Assembly (NCBI GenBank): GCA_029265355.1
Contig: JAJUJL010000007.1
Span: 1-64,000 of the forward strand
Origin: Chloroflexota bacterium
Lineage (GTDB): Bacteria > Chloroflexota > Anaerolineae > Anaerolineales > UBA4823
Direction of reading: 5' to 3'
DNA: 64,000 nt
The notes below the pieces were generated by a model. The model had not been told where the DNA came from, did not search any database, and worked only from the letters and a program-made list of their open reading frames with translations. A program made the translations under genes and the position numbers. Positions 15,402-24,296 of the stretch are shown here, one piece after another (positions within the stretch are counted from its first letter, which is position 1; each line of letters begins with the position of its first letter).

Positions 15402-16709
15402 ATGCAATTGGGTTTAGATTTCTGGATACTGATGATCGCCGCTGCCCTGCTCGCGGCCGGGGTGGTTTGGCGGTACTACCCCAGGCAGTGGCAGCTTCGG
15501 GTTTACGGCCTGGCTGCAGCGGCGTTTATTCTGAGCAATTCACCCTTTGCTTTGAGCGAGACGGTGGTCGATGGACTGCGCTGGGGTTTATTGGGCAGCC
15601 TGGCTCTCCCAGGCGTGCTCAAAGCCTGGCCGAAACTCAAAATTTCAAACTCACCGCTGCTGTGGGGAATGCTCTACTCGCTGTGGGTGATGGTCTCTGC
15701 TGCCAGCTCTTTACGCCCCGCATTGAGCTTCATGCGCGGTGGATCTTTGCTGCTGATGTTTGTCGCTGCCTTCGCCACCCTACCCGGTGGAATCAAGGAT
15801 GGCCAGGCGGTGAAAGACTACCTGAGAGCCAACCTGGTGATTTCATTGCTGGTCATCTCAGCCAGCATTGGCCTGGCGCTGTTGTACCCCGGCCTGATGA
15901 TCCAGGGCACGCGCATCGAGCCGGGGGCGTTTATTCGTCTGAACGGGATCTTTAACCATCCCAACACGATGGGATCCTTCATCGCCCTGATGATGCCAGC
16001 CCTGGTCGCGACTGTCTTGCAGGGAGGCAGCCGCGCCGAGCGCGTTATGGCAGGGACGACGTTAGCGTTGGGGATGCTCGGCCTGGTGTGGTCGCTGTCT
16101 CGGGCAGCCTGGTTGGGGGCGCTGGCGGTGGTGGCTATCTTCGCCGCCTTCAGTCGCAGTCCAAAGATCATCCTCACCGTATTGGTCGTCTCCCTGTTAG
16201 CCGCCGGCATCCTGTTCTTGGGAAGCGACCTTTGGCGGCAGGACCTGGCAGACCGTGTCCAGGGCGGTTTGCTCTCCACGCGCATTGATATCTGGAACTA
16301 TGCTGTCTATCTGTTCCGCACCGCGCCTCTCACCGGGATCGGTTTAGGATCCACGGCTTTTGCCAGCCAGTCTGGCTTGAAGGAGCTTTACGTAGATGGT
16401 ATGCTATGGGATAAACGCCTTGAATCTACCTATCTCGAGGTGCTGGCAGAAACGGGCGTCATCGGAGGGCTGATTTTTTGCGGGCTGGTGTTCACTTTGC
16501 TGCGCGACAGCGTGACCATCCTGAGCAAACGCTTCCGGGGGCTGCCGCGCATCCTGCGGATCGGGCTCTTTGCCACGATTGTCAGCATGCTCGTTTTACA
16601 GGCTTTTGGCAGCGCCATGATCGCGGCTGGGAATCCATTGGCGATCATTTTTTGGGCAACTGCCGGGGTGATTCGCAAATATGTCAAGATTGGCGCGATA
16701 GAGACTTGA
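15402..16709 (+). CDS. O-antigen ligase/polymerase family membrane protein (1)
   Basis: This 435-aa protein has about 11-12 membrane helices. It has the hallmark of the O-antigen ligase/Wzy-like (Wzy_C) family: a large outside loop around RLNGIFNHPNTMGSFIALM, with the ligase-type FNHPN motif, then TGIGLGSTAF and ESTYLEVLAETGVIGGLIF. It would polymerise or ligate exported glycan units. Ligase and polymerase members are hard to tell apart by sequence; absence of LPS in Chloroflexota favours a polymerase. The stop is one base from the next ATG. Confidence 0.85.
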   Translation: MQLGLDFWILMIAAALLAAGVVWRYYPRQWQLRVYGLAAAAFILSNSPFALSETVVDGLRWGLLGSLALPGVLKAWPKLKISNSPLLWGMLYSLWVMVSAASSLRPALSFMRGGSLLLMFVAAFATLPGGIKDGQAVKDYLRANLVISLLVISASIGLALLYPGLMIQGTRIEPGAFIRLNGIFNHPNTMGSFIALMMPALVATVLQGGSRAERVMAGTTLALGMLGLVWSLSRAAWLGALAVVAIFAAFSRSPKIILTVLVVSLLAAGILFLGSDLWRQDLADRVQGGLLSTRIDIWNYAVYLFRTAPLTGIGLGSTAFASQSGLKELYVDGMLWDKRLESTYLEVLAETGVIGGLIFCGLVFTLLRDSVTILSKRFRGLPRILRIGLFATIVSMLVLQAFGSAMIAAGNPLAIIFWATAGVIRKYVKIGAIET

Positions 16710-16710
16710 G

Positions 16711-17871
16711 ATGGCAGGTGAATTCAGCAGGGCGCGGATAGGTATCAACGCTGTCCAGATCGGGCACATATTCTCGGGCACCTATCGGTACGTGAGCAGG
16801 CTGCTCGAATACCTCCCTCAGGTCGCACCTGAAACAGAATTTTTCGTCTTCACCGCCAGGGACAACGCCGCTCACTTTCTCACCAATTCACAGGATCATA
16901 TTCACACCGTCACCCTTCCTTTGCAATCCAGGCACCGGCTGCGGCGGACGATACTGGAGCAAGTTTATCTCAACCAGGCTGTCCGGAATCACCAAATCGA
17001 TTTGCTCCTCTGCCCCAGAGACGTGATCCCCCTTTTCCCGCCGTGCAAAACCGTGCTGGGTGTGCTGAGCCAGCACATGAACGCACGCCATCGCGACGTT
17101 TCCGGCCTGCCCCTGCACATGGCGTTATATCACCGGATAGCGATTGGCAGCTCCGCCCGGCGGGCAGATCAGGTTTTTTGCATCTCAGCAGCCTCACGCC
17201 GCTACTTGTTGGAAGATATTGGCGAGCAGTATGGGGATAAGATCTCGGTGGTTCACTTAGGTGTGGATGAGGAATGGCTGGCCGACTTCCAGGAAAATTC
17301 CGGCGAAACCCCGCAACTGGCTCATTTGCTCACCAAACCATACATTCTGTTCGTGAGCGCTCTACACCCACATAAAAATGTGCGAAACCTGCTTCTCGCA
17401 TTTCCAGAAGTGCTTGGCAAATTTCCGGATCTGTCCTTGGTCATCACGGGCAGGGATGTCAATGGTGAACAACACAGGCTTCAGATGTTAGCAAACGAGC
17501 TTGGAATTGCCAGGCAGGTTCACTTCACGGGTGCAGTTTCCAACCAGGAGCTTCGCGCCCTGTATGCCCGCTCGAGGGCATTCGTCTTTCCGTCCAAGAT
17601 CGAAGGCTTTGGCCTGACCGTCTTAGAAGCGATGGCCAGTGGCGCGCCTGTCATTTGCTCCAACCGGACTTCGCTGCCCGAGGTATTGGGGGACGCTGGC
17701 ATCTTATTCGACCCGGATCAAATCAACGAGATCAGCGCAGGAATCATAAAAATGCTTACCGATACGCCCTTCCAGCAGCGGTGTATCGAGCAAGGGAAAA
17801 AACGCGCTTCCACCTTCACATGGCGGCGCTGTGCTGAGCAAATCGTCAGCATACTTCACAGGGCACTATGA
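16711..17871 (+). CDS. Glycosyltransferase family 4
   Basis: This 386-aa GT-B fold glycosyltransferase carries the GT4 C-terminal nucleotide-sugar domain. It has YILFVSALHPHKNVRNLLLA, VFPSKIEGFGLTVLEAMASG (the E-x7-E motif region) and a nearby SNRTSLPEVLGDAG. The N-terminal acceptor domain begins IGINAVQIGHIFSGTYRYVS. It should add one sugar to the lipid-linked repeat at the cytoplasmic face. Donor and acceptor are not predictable. It starts one base after the preceding stop. Confidence 0.88.
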   Translation: MAGEFSRARIGINAVQIGHIFSGTYRYVSRLLEYLPQVAPETEFFVFTARDNAAHFLTNSQDHIHTVTLPLQSRHRLRRTILEQVYLNQAVRNHQIDLLLCPRDVIPLFPPCKTVLGVLSQHMNARHRDVSGLPLHMALYHRIAIGSSARRADQVFCISAASRRYLLEDIGEQYGDKISVVHLGVDEEWLADFQENSGETPQLAHLLTKPYILFVSALHPHKNVRNLLLAFPEVLGKFPDLSLVITGRDVNGEQHRLQMLANELGIARQVHFTGAVSNQELRALYARSRAFVFPSKIEGFGLTVLEAMASGAPVICSNRTSLPEVLGDAGILFDPDQINEISAGIIKMLTDTPFQQRCIEQGKKRASTFTWRRCAEQIVSILHRAL

Positions 17872-17918
17872 GGCCGGGCTGTGGAAATCCGCAGCCCAGA
17901 TGCTGAAAGAGTCTGAAG

Positions 17919-18656
17919 ATGGAGAAACAACGCACAGGTTCATTGGGTAGAAAAATCGGCAGGCTTTTTGCACGCCTGGTTCCACCAGGTGTGCCAGTGC
18001 CTGTTCTGCGTGGTCCGATGAAGGGATTGAAGATCATCTCCGGTGCACTCGCTGGGGAAGGGAAAGGATTGTCCCCGGTCTTCAACCTGTATGAACCAGC
18101 ACAGTTAGCCTTCGCCTCGCAAGTCATCCGCCGCGAGAGCATCTGCTTTGATATTGGCGCAAATGTCGGGCTGTACACGCTCCTTTTCGCGGCGCGCGGG
18201 AAACAGGTTGTGGCATTTGAGCCTATACCCAGGAATATTCAGTTCCTTTCCAGGACAGTCGCCATCAATCAACTTGATAACGTAACGATTATGCCCTGCG
18301 CAGTGAGCTCATCCTCTCGATTGGTCAATTTTGCTGGTGGAATTAATTGGGCAGAAGGTAAAATTAGCGAGGATGGAAGCCAACCTGCCGTAGCGATCGG
18401 TTGTGATGACTTCGTTCGTACATACGAAACCATACCGGAAATCATCAAAATCGACGTCGAAGGTGCAGAACTGGATGTTCTGCACGGAGCCCAGGTGACT
18501 TTAACAACACATCGACCTGTATTACTGCTTTCAACTCATTCGAACGATCTGAGAGATCAATGCTTTGAATTGCTGCGTGAATATGGCTATACCGGTTTCA
18601 TGAACATCGGCGAAGAACGGAGAGATGAGTCGCGTGAATATGCAATCAACGCCTAA
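17919..18656 (+). CDS. FkbM family methyltransferase
   Basis: This 245-aa SAM-dependent methyltransferase has motif I FDIGANVGLYTLLFA (about residues 73-87), VVAFEPIPRN and IIKIDVEGAELDVLHGA, all diagnostic of the FkbM family. In glycan loci such enzymes O-methylate sugars. It overlaps the sulfotransferase gene by 32 bp, suggesting that methylation and sulfation decorate the same polymer. The start ATG at 17919 follows the glycosyltransferase stop by 47 bp. Confidence 0.87.
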   Translation: MEKQRTGSLGRKIGRLFARLVPPGVPVPVLRGPMKGLKIISGALAGEGKGLSPVFNLYEPAQLAFASQVIRRESICFDIGANVGLYTLLFAARGKQVVAFEPIPRNIQFLSRTVAINQLDNVTIMPCAVSSSSRLVNFAGGINWAEGKISEDGSQPAVAIGCDDFVRTYETIPEIIKIDVEGAELDVLHGAQVTLTTHRPVLLLSTHSNDLRDQCFELLREYGYTGFMNIGEERRDESREYAINA

Positions 18657-19530
18657 AAGTATTTGGCAAAGGATTTCCCAGAATTCGCTTGTCCGGAAGA
18701 GCGTCTCAATTGCCATGCAGTTACCGCGCGCGGCTGTGCGGGCGACGGCGACACGCAGCGATTATTCCAAATTTCCCCCCATACTTGCCAATTCCTTTCC
18801 CAAGAGCGGAACGCATCTGCTGCTTCAGATCCTGAGCGGTTTACCGGATACGCGCACGTACCGCTCATTTATTGCCTCGCAGCCCTCTGTGCCCTTCCGT
18901 GAGCGATCCCACCAGTCACATTTGACCTTGCTCAGGCGCATCGTACCCGGTGAACTGGCAGCCGCTCACTTGTTTTATCACCCCCAATTTCACACCGCTC
19001 TGAACGAGATCAACTGCGTTCACTATTTCATATACCGTGACTTAAGGGATGTTGTGGTATCCGAAGCCTATTACCTCACCTATATGAACCCGTGGCACAG
19101 GATGCACCCTTATTTTGCCCGCCTGGAGAGGATGCAGGATCGAATCTCCCTGGCAATCCTTGGTTTACCCGAGTCGAACGGCAAGCTGCATTACCCGGAT
19201 ATCGGCGTAAGGTTCAGACGATATTCTGGCTGGCTCGAGAACCAGGATGTGCTCTCTGTGCGCTTCGAGGATTTGGTATCCAGCTTGCGCAGCCAGGTAT
19301 TGGAAAGAATCGTCGATTTCTATCGAGCGCACACTGATCCATCATCCAGCAACGGATTCAACATAGACGACCTGGAAGCAAAGATCGATCCTCACAAATC
19401 TCACACGTTTCGCCAGGGACAGGTGGGGGGGTGGCGCGACCAGTTCACACCCAAGCACACGGCGCAGTTCAAAGAGGTCGCTGGCGAGCTGTTAATTCAA
19501 CTTGGGTACGAGAAAGACCTGAACTGGTAA
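18625..19530 (+). CDS. PAPS-dependent sulfotransferase
   Basis: This 301-aa protein has the two cofactor motifs of cytosolic-type sulfotransferases. The 5'-phosphosulfate loop is NSFPKSGTHLLLQILSG near residues 54-70. The 3'-phosphate motif YRDLRDVVVSEAYYL lies around residue 135. A C-terminal FRQGQVGGWRDQFT matches the conserved RKGxxGxW region. It would transfer sulfate from PAPS to a hydroxyl, here most likely on the exopolysaccharide or a lipid carrier. ATG 18625 has GGAGAG very close upstream; an in-frame ATG at 18640 is an alternative. Sulfated polymers are uncommon in bacteria. Confidence 0.88.
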   Translation: MSRVNMQSTPKSIWQRISQNSLVRKSVSIAMQLPRAAVRATATRSDYSKFPPILANSFPKSGTHLLLQILSGLPDTRTYRSFIASQPSVPFRERSHQSHLTLLRRIVPGELAAAHLFYHPQFHTALNEINCVHYFIYRDLRDVVVSEAYYLTYMNPWHRMHPYFARLERMQDRISLAILGLPESNGKLHYPDIGVRFRRYSGWLENQDVLSVRFEDLVSSLRSQVLERIVDFYRAHTDPSSSNGFNIDDLEAKIDPHKSHTFRQGQVGGWRDQFTPKHTAQFKEVAGELLIQLGYEKDLNW

Positions 19531-19539
19531 GACGCCTCC

Positions 19540-20739
19540 ATGCGCATCGCTTTGCATGATTACGGCGGTTATGCGTTCACTGTCCAGTTAGCCAGAGAGC
19601 TGGCGCGCCGCAAACACCAGGTGCTCTACCTGTACAGCGCCAGCACACAAGCCGTGCAACGAGGGGACTATCACGCTGCCGCGCAAGATCTGCCCCAGCT
19701 AGAGATCTGCACCATTTCGCTGGATAAACCCTTCGAGAAATACAATTTGATTCAGCGGCGGTTCCAAGAGGCCGAGTACGGACGGCGCGCAGCGGAAGCG
19801 ATCGCTGCCTTCCGGCCTGGGGTCATCTTGTCTGCCAACACACCCCTGGACGCCCAGGTGCACATTCTGAAGATTGCCAAACGAACGCGGGCGCGTTTCA
19901 TCTTCTGGGTTCAGGATCTCATCAGCGTGGCGACCCGTCAAATCCTGAGCAAGCGCTCTCCCTGGCTGGGAAAGGTCGTTGGCGCAGTCTATTCCAGGGT
20001 AGAGCGGCGCCTGATCCAAGAGAGCGATGGCATTCTCGTGATCGCCGACGATTTCTTGCCCACCATCCACCGCTGGCGAGGGCAGGACAGCCAAAGCGTT
20101 CGCGTGATTCCAAACTGGGCGCCGCTCGAAGATTTTCCTGCTCTTCCAAAACGCAACCCCTGGAGCATCGAGAACGATTTGCAAGACAAGTTCCTCTTTC
20201 TCTATTCAGGCATTTTGGGGCTCAAGCATAATCCCGAGCTGTTGCTGGCGCTTGCGGGTGAATTTTCAAGTGAACGGGATGTGCAGGTCGGCGTCATCTC
20301 CGCAGGCGCCGGTGCACAGCAGCTCCAGACGGAGGCGTTGCGCAGGGGCGCCAATAATCTCGTCACCTGGGATTTCCAACCCATTCAGCGGGTGAAAGAG
20401 ACCCTGGCTTCGGCGGATGTCTTGACGGCGATTCTAAACCCAGATGCTGCCTCGTTCTCCGTACCATCCAAAGTGCTGACCTATTTCTGCGCTGGTCGCC
20501 CCGTTCTGCTTTCTATTTCGCCCCAGAACGCTATCGCCCGGCTGGTGTCGCAGGAAAAATTGGGGCTGATCGCTCCTGCTGGCGATGCGCCAGCTTACTG
20601 CACAGCCGCCAGGACTTTGTTTCACGCTCCAGAGCTGCGCTCCGAAATGGGTCAAAATGCTCGCCAATATGCAGAAAAGCATTTCAATATCCAAGCAATT
20701 GGTGACTCATTCGAGGACTTCATTGGTACTACGGTATAA
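19540..20739 (+). CDS. Glycosyltransferase family 4 (WcaI-like)
   Basis: This is a 399-aa GT-B enzyme. The N-terminal domain begins MRIALHDYGGYAFTVQLARE. The C-terminal donor domain includes FLFLYSGILGLKHNPELLLA and SADVLTAILNPDAASFSVPS, followed by KVLTYFCAGRPVL. This arrangement resembles the colanic-acid WcaI/GT4 group. It starts 9 bp after the sulfotransferase stop. The last codons overlap a TATAAT hexamer (20735-20740), a possible internal promoter for the following genes, though no -35 is evident. Confidence 0.86.
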   Translation: MRIALHDYGGYAFTVQLARELARRKHQVLYLYSASTQAVQRGDYHAAAQDLPQLEICTISLDKPFEKYNLIQRRFQEAEYGRRAAEAIAAFRPGVILSANTPLDAQVHILKIAKRTRARFIFWVQDLISVATRQILSKRSPWLGKVVGAVYSRVERRLIQESDGILVIADDFLPTIHRWRGQDSQSVRVIPNWAPLEDFPALPKRNPWSIENDLQDKFLFLYSGILGLKHNPELLLALAGEFSSERDVQVGVISAGAGAQQLQTEALRRGANNLVTWDFQPIQRVKETLASADVLTAILNPDAASFSVPSKVLTYFCAGRPVLLSISPQNAIARLVSQEKLGLIAPAGDAPAYCTAARTLFHAPELRSEMGQNARQYAEKHFNIQAIGDSFEDFIGTTV

Positions 20740-20766
20740 TTATCGAAAATTTTGGGGAAGATCATT

Positions 20767-22248
20767 ATGCGCGTTGGGATTGAGCCGTTCGAGATCATTC
20801 GCATAGCTGAGAGTTACCGACCTGGCCTGCTTGGATGGTTGGGCTACTCTTCCCGTAGATGGTGGATGTCAACCGTTTTAGTCATCACCGACCTGGTTGC
20901 CCTGCTGGCAGCCACGATGGCTGCTGTGGGCATCACCAACTTGATGCCGAGGGGGGCGGCAGTGATTACCGAATTGCGCATGCTCTCTCCATTGCTCCTG
21001 GTATTCCCATTGACATTTTTATTGGATGGTCTTTACCCGGCGATTGGGTTGAGCCCGGTGGATGAAATCCGCCGCCTGGTGACGCGCACATCCCTGGTGT
21101 TCATCATCCTGTGCATCGTAGCTGTTCAATTTGACATTGCTCAGGGCAATGGATCGCTCCTTCTCATAGCGGCCTGGACATTTTCGCTGGCGACCATCGT
21201 CTCCTTTCGCTGGCTCGTGCGGGCGATTGCCGCATACTACAAGCTGTGGGGCGAGCCGATCGCAATTATCGGCGATCAAGAAAGCGCCAAGCGCGTGCGG
21301 CGATATCTAAAACAAAATCCAAACCTGGGTTTGATCCCCAAGCTCCTGATCACGGATGTGCACACCCTTGCTGCTAAGGACCTTTTTGACTCGAAGCACG
21401 CACACTCGCCGACGGCGAACGAGATCGCGCTGAAACAGGAGAATCCACCTGTGCGCACTGCCATCCTGGCGCTGTGGGAAATCGATGATGAAAAACACCA
21501 GGCTATCATCGAATGGAGCCGTTCAAAGTTTGATCGTCTCTATCTCACCGCTGCGCCATGGACATCGGAAGCATTAGCGCCTTTCACGTCAGATGGCAAA
21601 GTCGGTTTCGAGATTGACAACCAATTCTCCAGGCCTTTCTTCATGATGATTAAGCGCCTGGTTGATATCGGCCTGGTGCTTGTTTCACTGCCGGTCGCGC
21701 TGCCGCTTTTAGGGCTGATTGCTATCGCAGTGCGCCTGGACTCGAAAGGTCCCAGTTTCTACAGGCAGGAACGCATTGGCAAGTATGGAAAACCGTTCAT
21801 GGTGTGGAAAGTGCGCACGATGACGGTGGACGCGGACGAGGTTCTGAAAGAGTATTTGAACCAACACCCCGAACTACAGCAAGAATGGAATGCCAATCAT
21901 AAGCTGAAGCACGACCCAAGGGTGACGCGGCTGGGGCATTTCCTGCGCAAATCCAGCCTGGATGAGTTGCCGCAACTATGGAATATTCTCATCGGAGAGA
22001 TGAGCGTCATCGGTCCCCGGCCGATTGTCAACAAAGAGAAAGCCTATTACGGCAACATCTTTCACCTCTACACCATGGTGCGACCCGGACTGACGGGTCT
22101 GTGGCAGGTTTCTGGACGCAATAACACCGACTACCCCACGCGCGTGCACCTGGATGGATACTATGTCCGCAACTGGTCTATCTGGCTGGACCTGTACATC
22201 TTGATCCGCACGGTGTGGGTGGTGTTGAGGCGCGACGGCGCTTATTAA
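20767..22248 (+). CDS. Polyprenyl glycosylphosphotransferase (initiating sugar transferase 1)
   Basis: This 493-aa enzyme starts glycan synthesis by moving a sugar-1-phosphate from a nucleotide sugar to undecaprenyl phosphate. It has four N-terminal membrane helices (about 35-140), a soluble Rossmann-like middle region ([20 protein letters not shown]) and a C-terminal bacterial sugar transferase domain. Motifs in that domain are [56 protein letters not shown] and SVIGPRP. The ATG at 20767 is preceded by GGGGAA; an in-frame TTG five codons earlier is less likely. A second such enzyme lies at 24297. Confidence 0.9.
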   Translation: MRVGIEPFEIIRIAESYRPGLLGWLGYSSRRWWMSTVLVITDLVALLAATMAAVGITNLMPRGAAVITELRMLSPLLLVFPLTFLLDGLYPAIGLSPVDEIRRLVTRTSLVFIILCIVAVQFDIAQGNGSLLLIAAWTFSLATIVSFRWLVRAIAAYYKLWGEPIAIIGDQESAKRVRRYLKQNPNLGLIPKLLITDVHTLAAKDLFDSKHAHSPTANEIALKQENPPVRTAILALWEIDDEKHQAIIEWSRSKFDRLYLTAAPWTSEALAPFTSDGKVGFEIDNQFSRPFFMMIKRLVDIGLVLVSLPVALPLLGLIAIAVRLDSKGPSFYRQERIGKYGKPFMVWKVRTMTVDADEVLKEYLNQHPELQQEWNANHKLKHDPRVTRLGHFLRKSSLDELPQLWNILIGEMSVIGPRPIVNKEKAYYGNIFHLYTMVRPGLTGLWQVSGRNNTDYPTRVHLDGYYVRNWSIWLDLYILIRTVWVVLRRDGAY

Positions 22249-22254
22249 TCGATT

Positions 22255-23517
22255 ATGTCGCCCCGCTTCAAATCGGCCCCTGCTGCATTGGCGCAGTTGG
22301 ATTTTTGGCTGACCGGGATTCTGGCCGCTCTGGGCTTGCTGCGAGAATCCTGGCTTCCGCTGATCGCGCTGGGGATTCTCGCACTGACCCTGACGCGCTG
22401 GGGCGCAGGGCGCGCCATCCTCCCCAGGACCCCCGTGGATCTCAGCGTGCTCGGATTGATCACCCTGCTCGGCATCAATCTAATCTTATCGCCGCAGAAA
22501 TCCACTTCGATCGTCCAGGCGGCCAGGATTTTCAGCGGTATCGGGCTAATGTACGCGCTGGTCGCGTGGCTTCGATCCCATCACCGGTTAGCGTGGACCA
22601 TCAATGGAATGGTGGGGCTACTGGTTCTGGTCTCGGTGTATGGGCTTTTTTCAGTCGACTGGTCCATCGAAAAAGCCACCCTCATACCCCAGGCAGTCTA
22701 CCGTGCGCTGACGCTGCGCCTGGCAGATCATGTGCACCCCAATGTGCTGGCAGGCGCTTTGATCCTGCTCTGGCTGCCGCTCCTGGGGGTGGCCTTGTTT
22801 TACACGGATCGTATGCCACCCAAACAGCGCTGGGTTGTGTTTTCAGCGCTATTGTTCTCCGCGGTGGTGCTGCTGTTGACCAAATCTCGTGGCGCGATGG
22901 TCAGCGTGGTGGTCGCTGTGCTGCTGCTGGTCGGACTGAAGTGGAAACGGGGCTGGATGGTCAGCCTGCTCGCAGTTTGCCTGGCAGCCATCCCCGCCTT
23001 AAACAGCGGAAAAACCGGGCTTTACCAGGCTCTCTTTGCGTCGAGCTCGTTGAGCACAATGGATATGCGGTTCGAAATTTGGAATCGCGCCGTCCTATTG
23101 ATCGAGGACTTTCCCCTGAGTGGAACGGGCATCGGTTTGTTCTCACCCGTTGTCGAACGATTGTACCCGTTCTTTCTCCACCCGCCCGGCGCTATCCTGC
23201 ACAGCCACAACCTATTTTTGCAGATTGCGGTGGACCTGGGACTGCCCGGTCTAATCGCCTGGCTTGCGATCCTGCTGGGAGTGCTGCATGCCGCCTGGCG
23301 CACCTGGACGGTTACCCCCCCAGGGAGCTTGATGAACGCCCTGGCGGCAGGATGGCTGGCAGCGCTGGTTGCCCTGGCGGCGCATGGGATGGTCGATTCA
23401 GTCACCTGGGGGATGGTGCGCTCTGCGCCGCTGGTGTGGGTTTTGTGGGGCGCGGCGCTGGCGAATCACCATCTCGCATGCAGAGAGGCGCAGGGCACGA
23501 TCTCCAATGCGACTTGA
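22255..23517 (+). CDS. O-antigen ligase/polymerase family membrane protein (2)
   Basis: This is a 420-aa protein with ~11 hydrophobic helices and the Wzy/WaaL-type outer loop region around LRLADHVHPNVLAGALILLW, with the H-x-N motif, then SGTGIGLFSPVVERLYPFF and AILHSHNLFLQIAVDLGLPG. It differs from the ligase at 15402, so one may polymerise and the other ligate, or they may act on different glycans. It starts 6 bp after the sugar transferase stop and its 3' end overlaps the WecG-type gene by 11 bp. A long open frame in another phase over this gene is only a GC artefact. Confidence 0.84.
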   Translation: MSPRFKSAPAALAQLDFWLTGILAALGLLRESWLPLIALGILALTLTRWGAGRAILPRTPVDLSVLGLITLLGINLILSPQKSTSIVQAARIFSGIGLMYALVAWLRSHHRLAWTINGMVGLLVLVSVYGLFSVDWSIEKATLIPQAVYRALTLRLADHVHPNVLAGALILLWLPLLGVALFYTDRMPPKQRWVVFSALLFSAVVLLLTKSRGAMVSVVVAVLLLVGLKWKRGWMVSLLAVCLAAIPALNSGKTGLYQALFASSSLSTMDMRFEIWNRAVLLIEDFPLSGTGIGLFSPVVERLYPFFLHPPGAILHSHNLFLQIAVDLGLPGLIAWLAILLGVLHAAWRTWTVTPPGSLMNALAAGWLAALVALAAHGMVDSVTWGMVRSAPLVWVLWGAALANHHLACREAQGTISNAT

Positions 23518-24259
23518 CCTCTGCGGCGTCCTGCTCTCTCCCGTCACCCGCGCCGAGGTGATCACCGCCATTTGCCAGGCGGCTGTCAACCGCCAGCGCC
23601 TGCTCACTGCTTACGCCAACGCCCACACCATCAACCTGGCGCAAGAGCTGCCATGGTTTCGCGATTTTCTCAACCGGGCGGATATCACCTTCTGCGACGG
23701 CTTTGGCGTGCTGTGGGGGGCGCGCCTGCTGGGCCAGCGCCTGCCAGAGCGCTTCACTCCGCCAGACTGGTTTCCCGAGCTGGCAGCGGCGTGCGCCGCC
23801 CAGGGTGTGAGCCTGTACTTCCTCGGTTCCCAGGCGCATGCGCTGAAGAAAGCGGCTGCGGCGCTGAAAACCCAGCTCCCATCGCTGAACATCGCAGGCA
23901 TGCAGCATGGTTACTTCGATAAAACTCCCGGCAGTGCAGAAAACGAGGGCGTGGTGCAAGCCATCAACGCCGCCCAGGCCGGTGTGCTGGTGGTCGGTAT
24001 GGGACAGCCCCTGCAGGAGCAATGGCTTGTGGAGAACTGGGACAAGCTCAACGCCAGCGTGGCGCTGCCGGTCGGCGCCATGTTCGATTACCTGGCAGGC
24101 GAGACGCGCCGCGCCCCGCGCTGGCTGACAGATCATGGCCTGGAGTGGTTGGGGCGATTGCTGGTAGAGCCCGCCCGGCTGGGGCAGCGCTACCTGCTGG
24201 GCAACCCCCGCTTCTTGTGGCGGGTGCTGCTGCAGCGTCTGAGAAGAAAGTCGCGCTAG
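23507..24259 (+). CDS. WecG/TagA/CpsF family glycosyltransferase (GT26)
   Basis: This 250-aa enzyme transfers a sugar such as N-acetylmannosamine (uronate) to the lipid-linked first sugar. It has AYANAHTINLAQELPWFRDF, the catalytic-type ITFCDGFGVLWGARLLG with the conserved Asp, and the C-terminal signature APRWLTDHGLEWLGRLLVEP followed by RYLLGNPRF. Members add the second sugar after an initiating phosphoglycosyl transferase, matching its place between two such genes. The ATG at 23507 overlaps the ligase stop; an upstream frame is discarded because it lacks family similarity. Confidence 0.9.
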   Translation: MRLDLCGVLLSPVTRAEVITAICQAAVNRQRLLTAYANAHTINLAQELPWFRDFLNRADITFCDGFGVLWGARLLGQRLPERFTPPDWFPELAAACAAQGVSLYFLGSQAHALKKAAAALKTQLPSLNIAGMQHGYFDKTPGSAENEGVVQAINAAQAGVLVVGMGQPLQEQWLVENWDKLNASVALPVGAMFDYLAGETRRAPRWLTDHGLEWLGRLLVEPARLGQRYLLGNPRFLWRVLLQRLRRKSR

Positions 24260-24273
24260 CCCAGCGGGTGGGT

Positions 24274-24279
24274 TATAAT
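24274..24279 (+). promoter_or_regulatory. Candidate -10 box within the glycan operon
   Basis: TATAAT lies 17 bp before the ATG of the second initiating transferase in a 37-bp gap, giving an mRNA leader of about 10 nt without Shine-Dalgarno. No clear -35. It could allow separate expression of the last two genes. Confidence 0.35.
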
Positions 24280-24296
24280 TTCCTGCGCCAGCTACG

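Noticed and set aside
22215-23561. Long plus-strand frame overlapping the second ligase gene
   Set aside because: The alternative frame encodes a membrane protein with ligase motifs; this one is Arg/Gly/Pro-rich and featureless.
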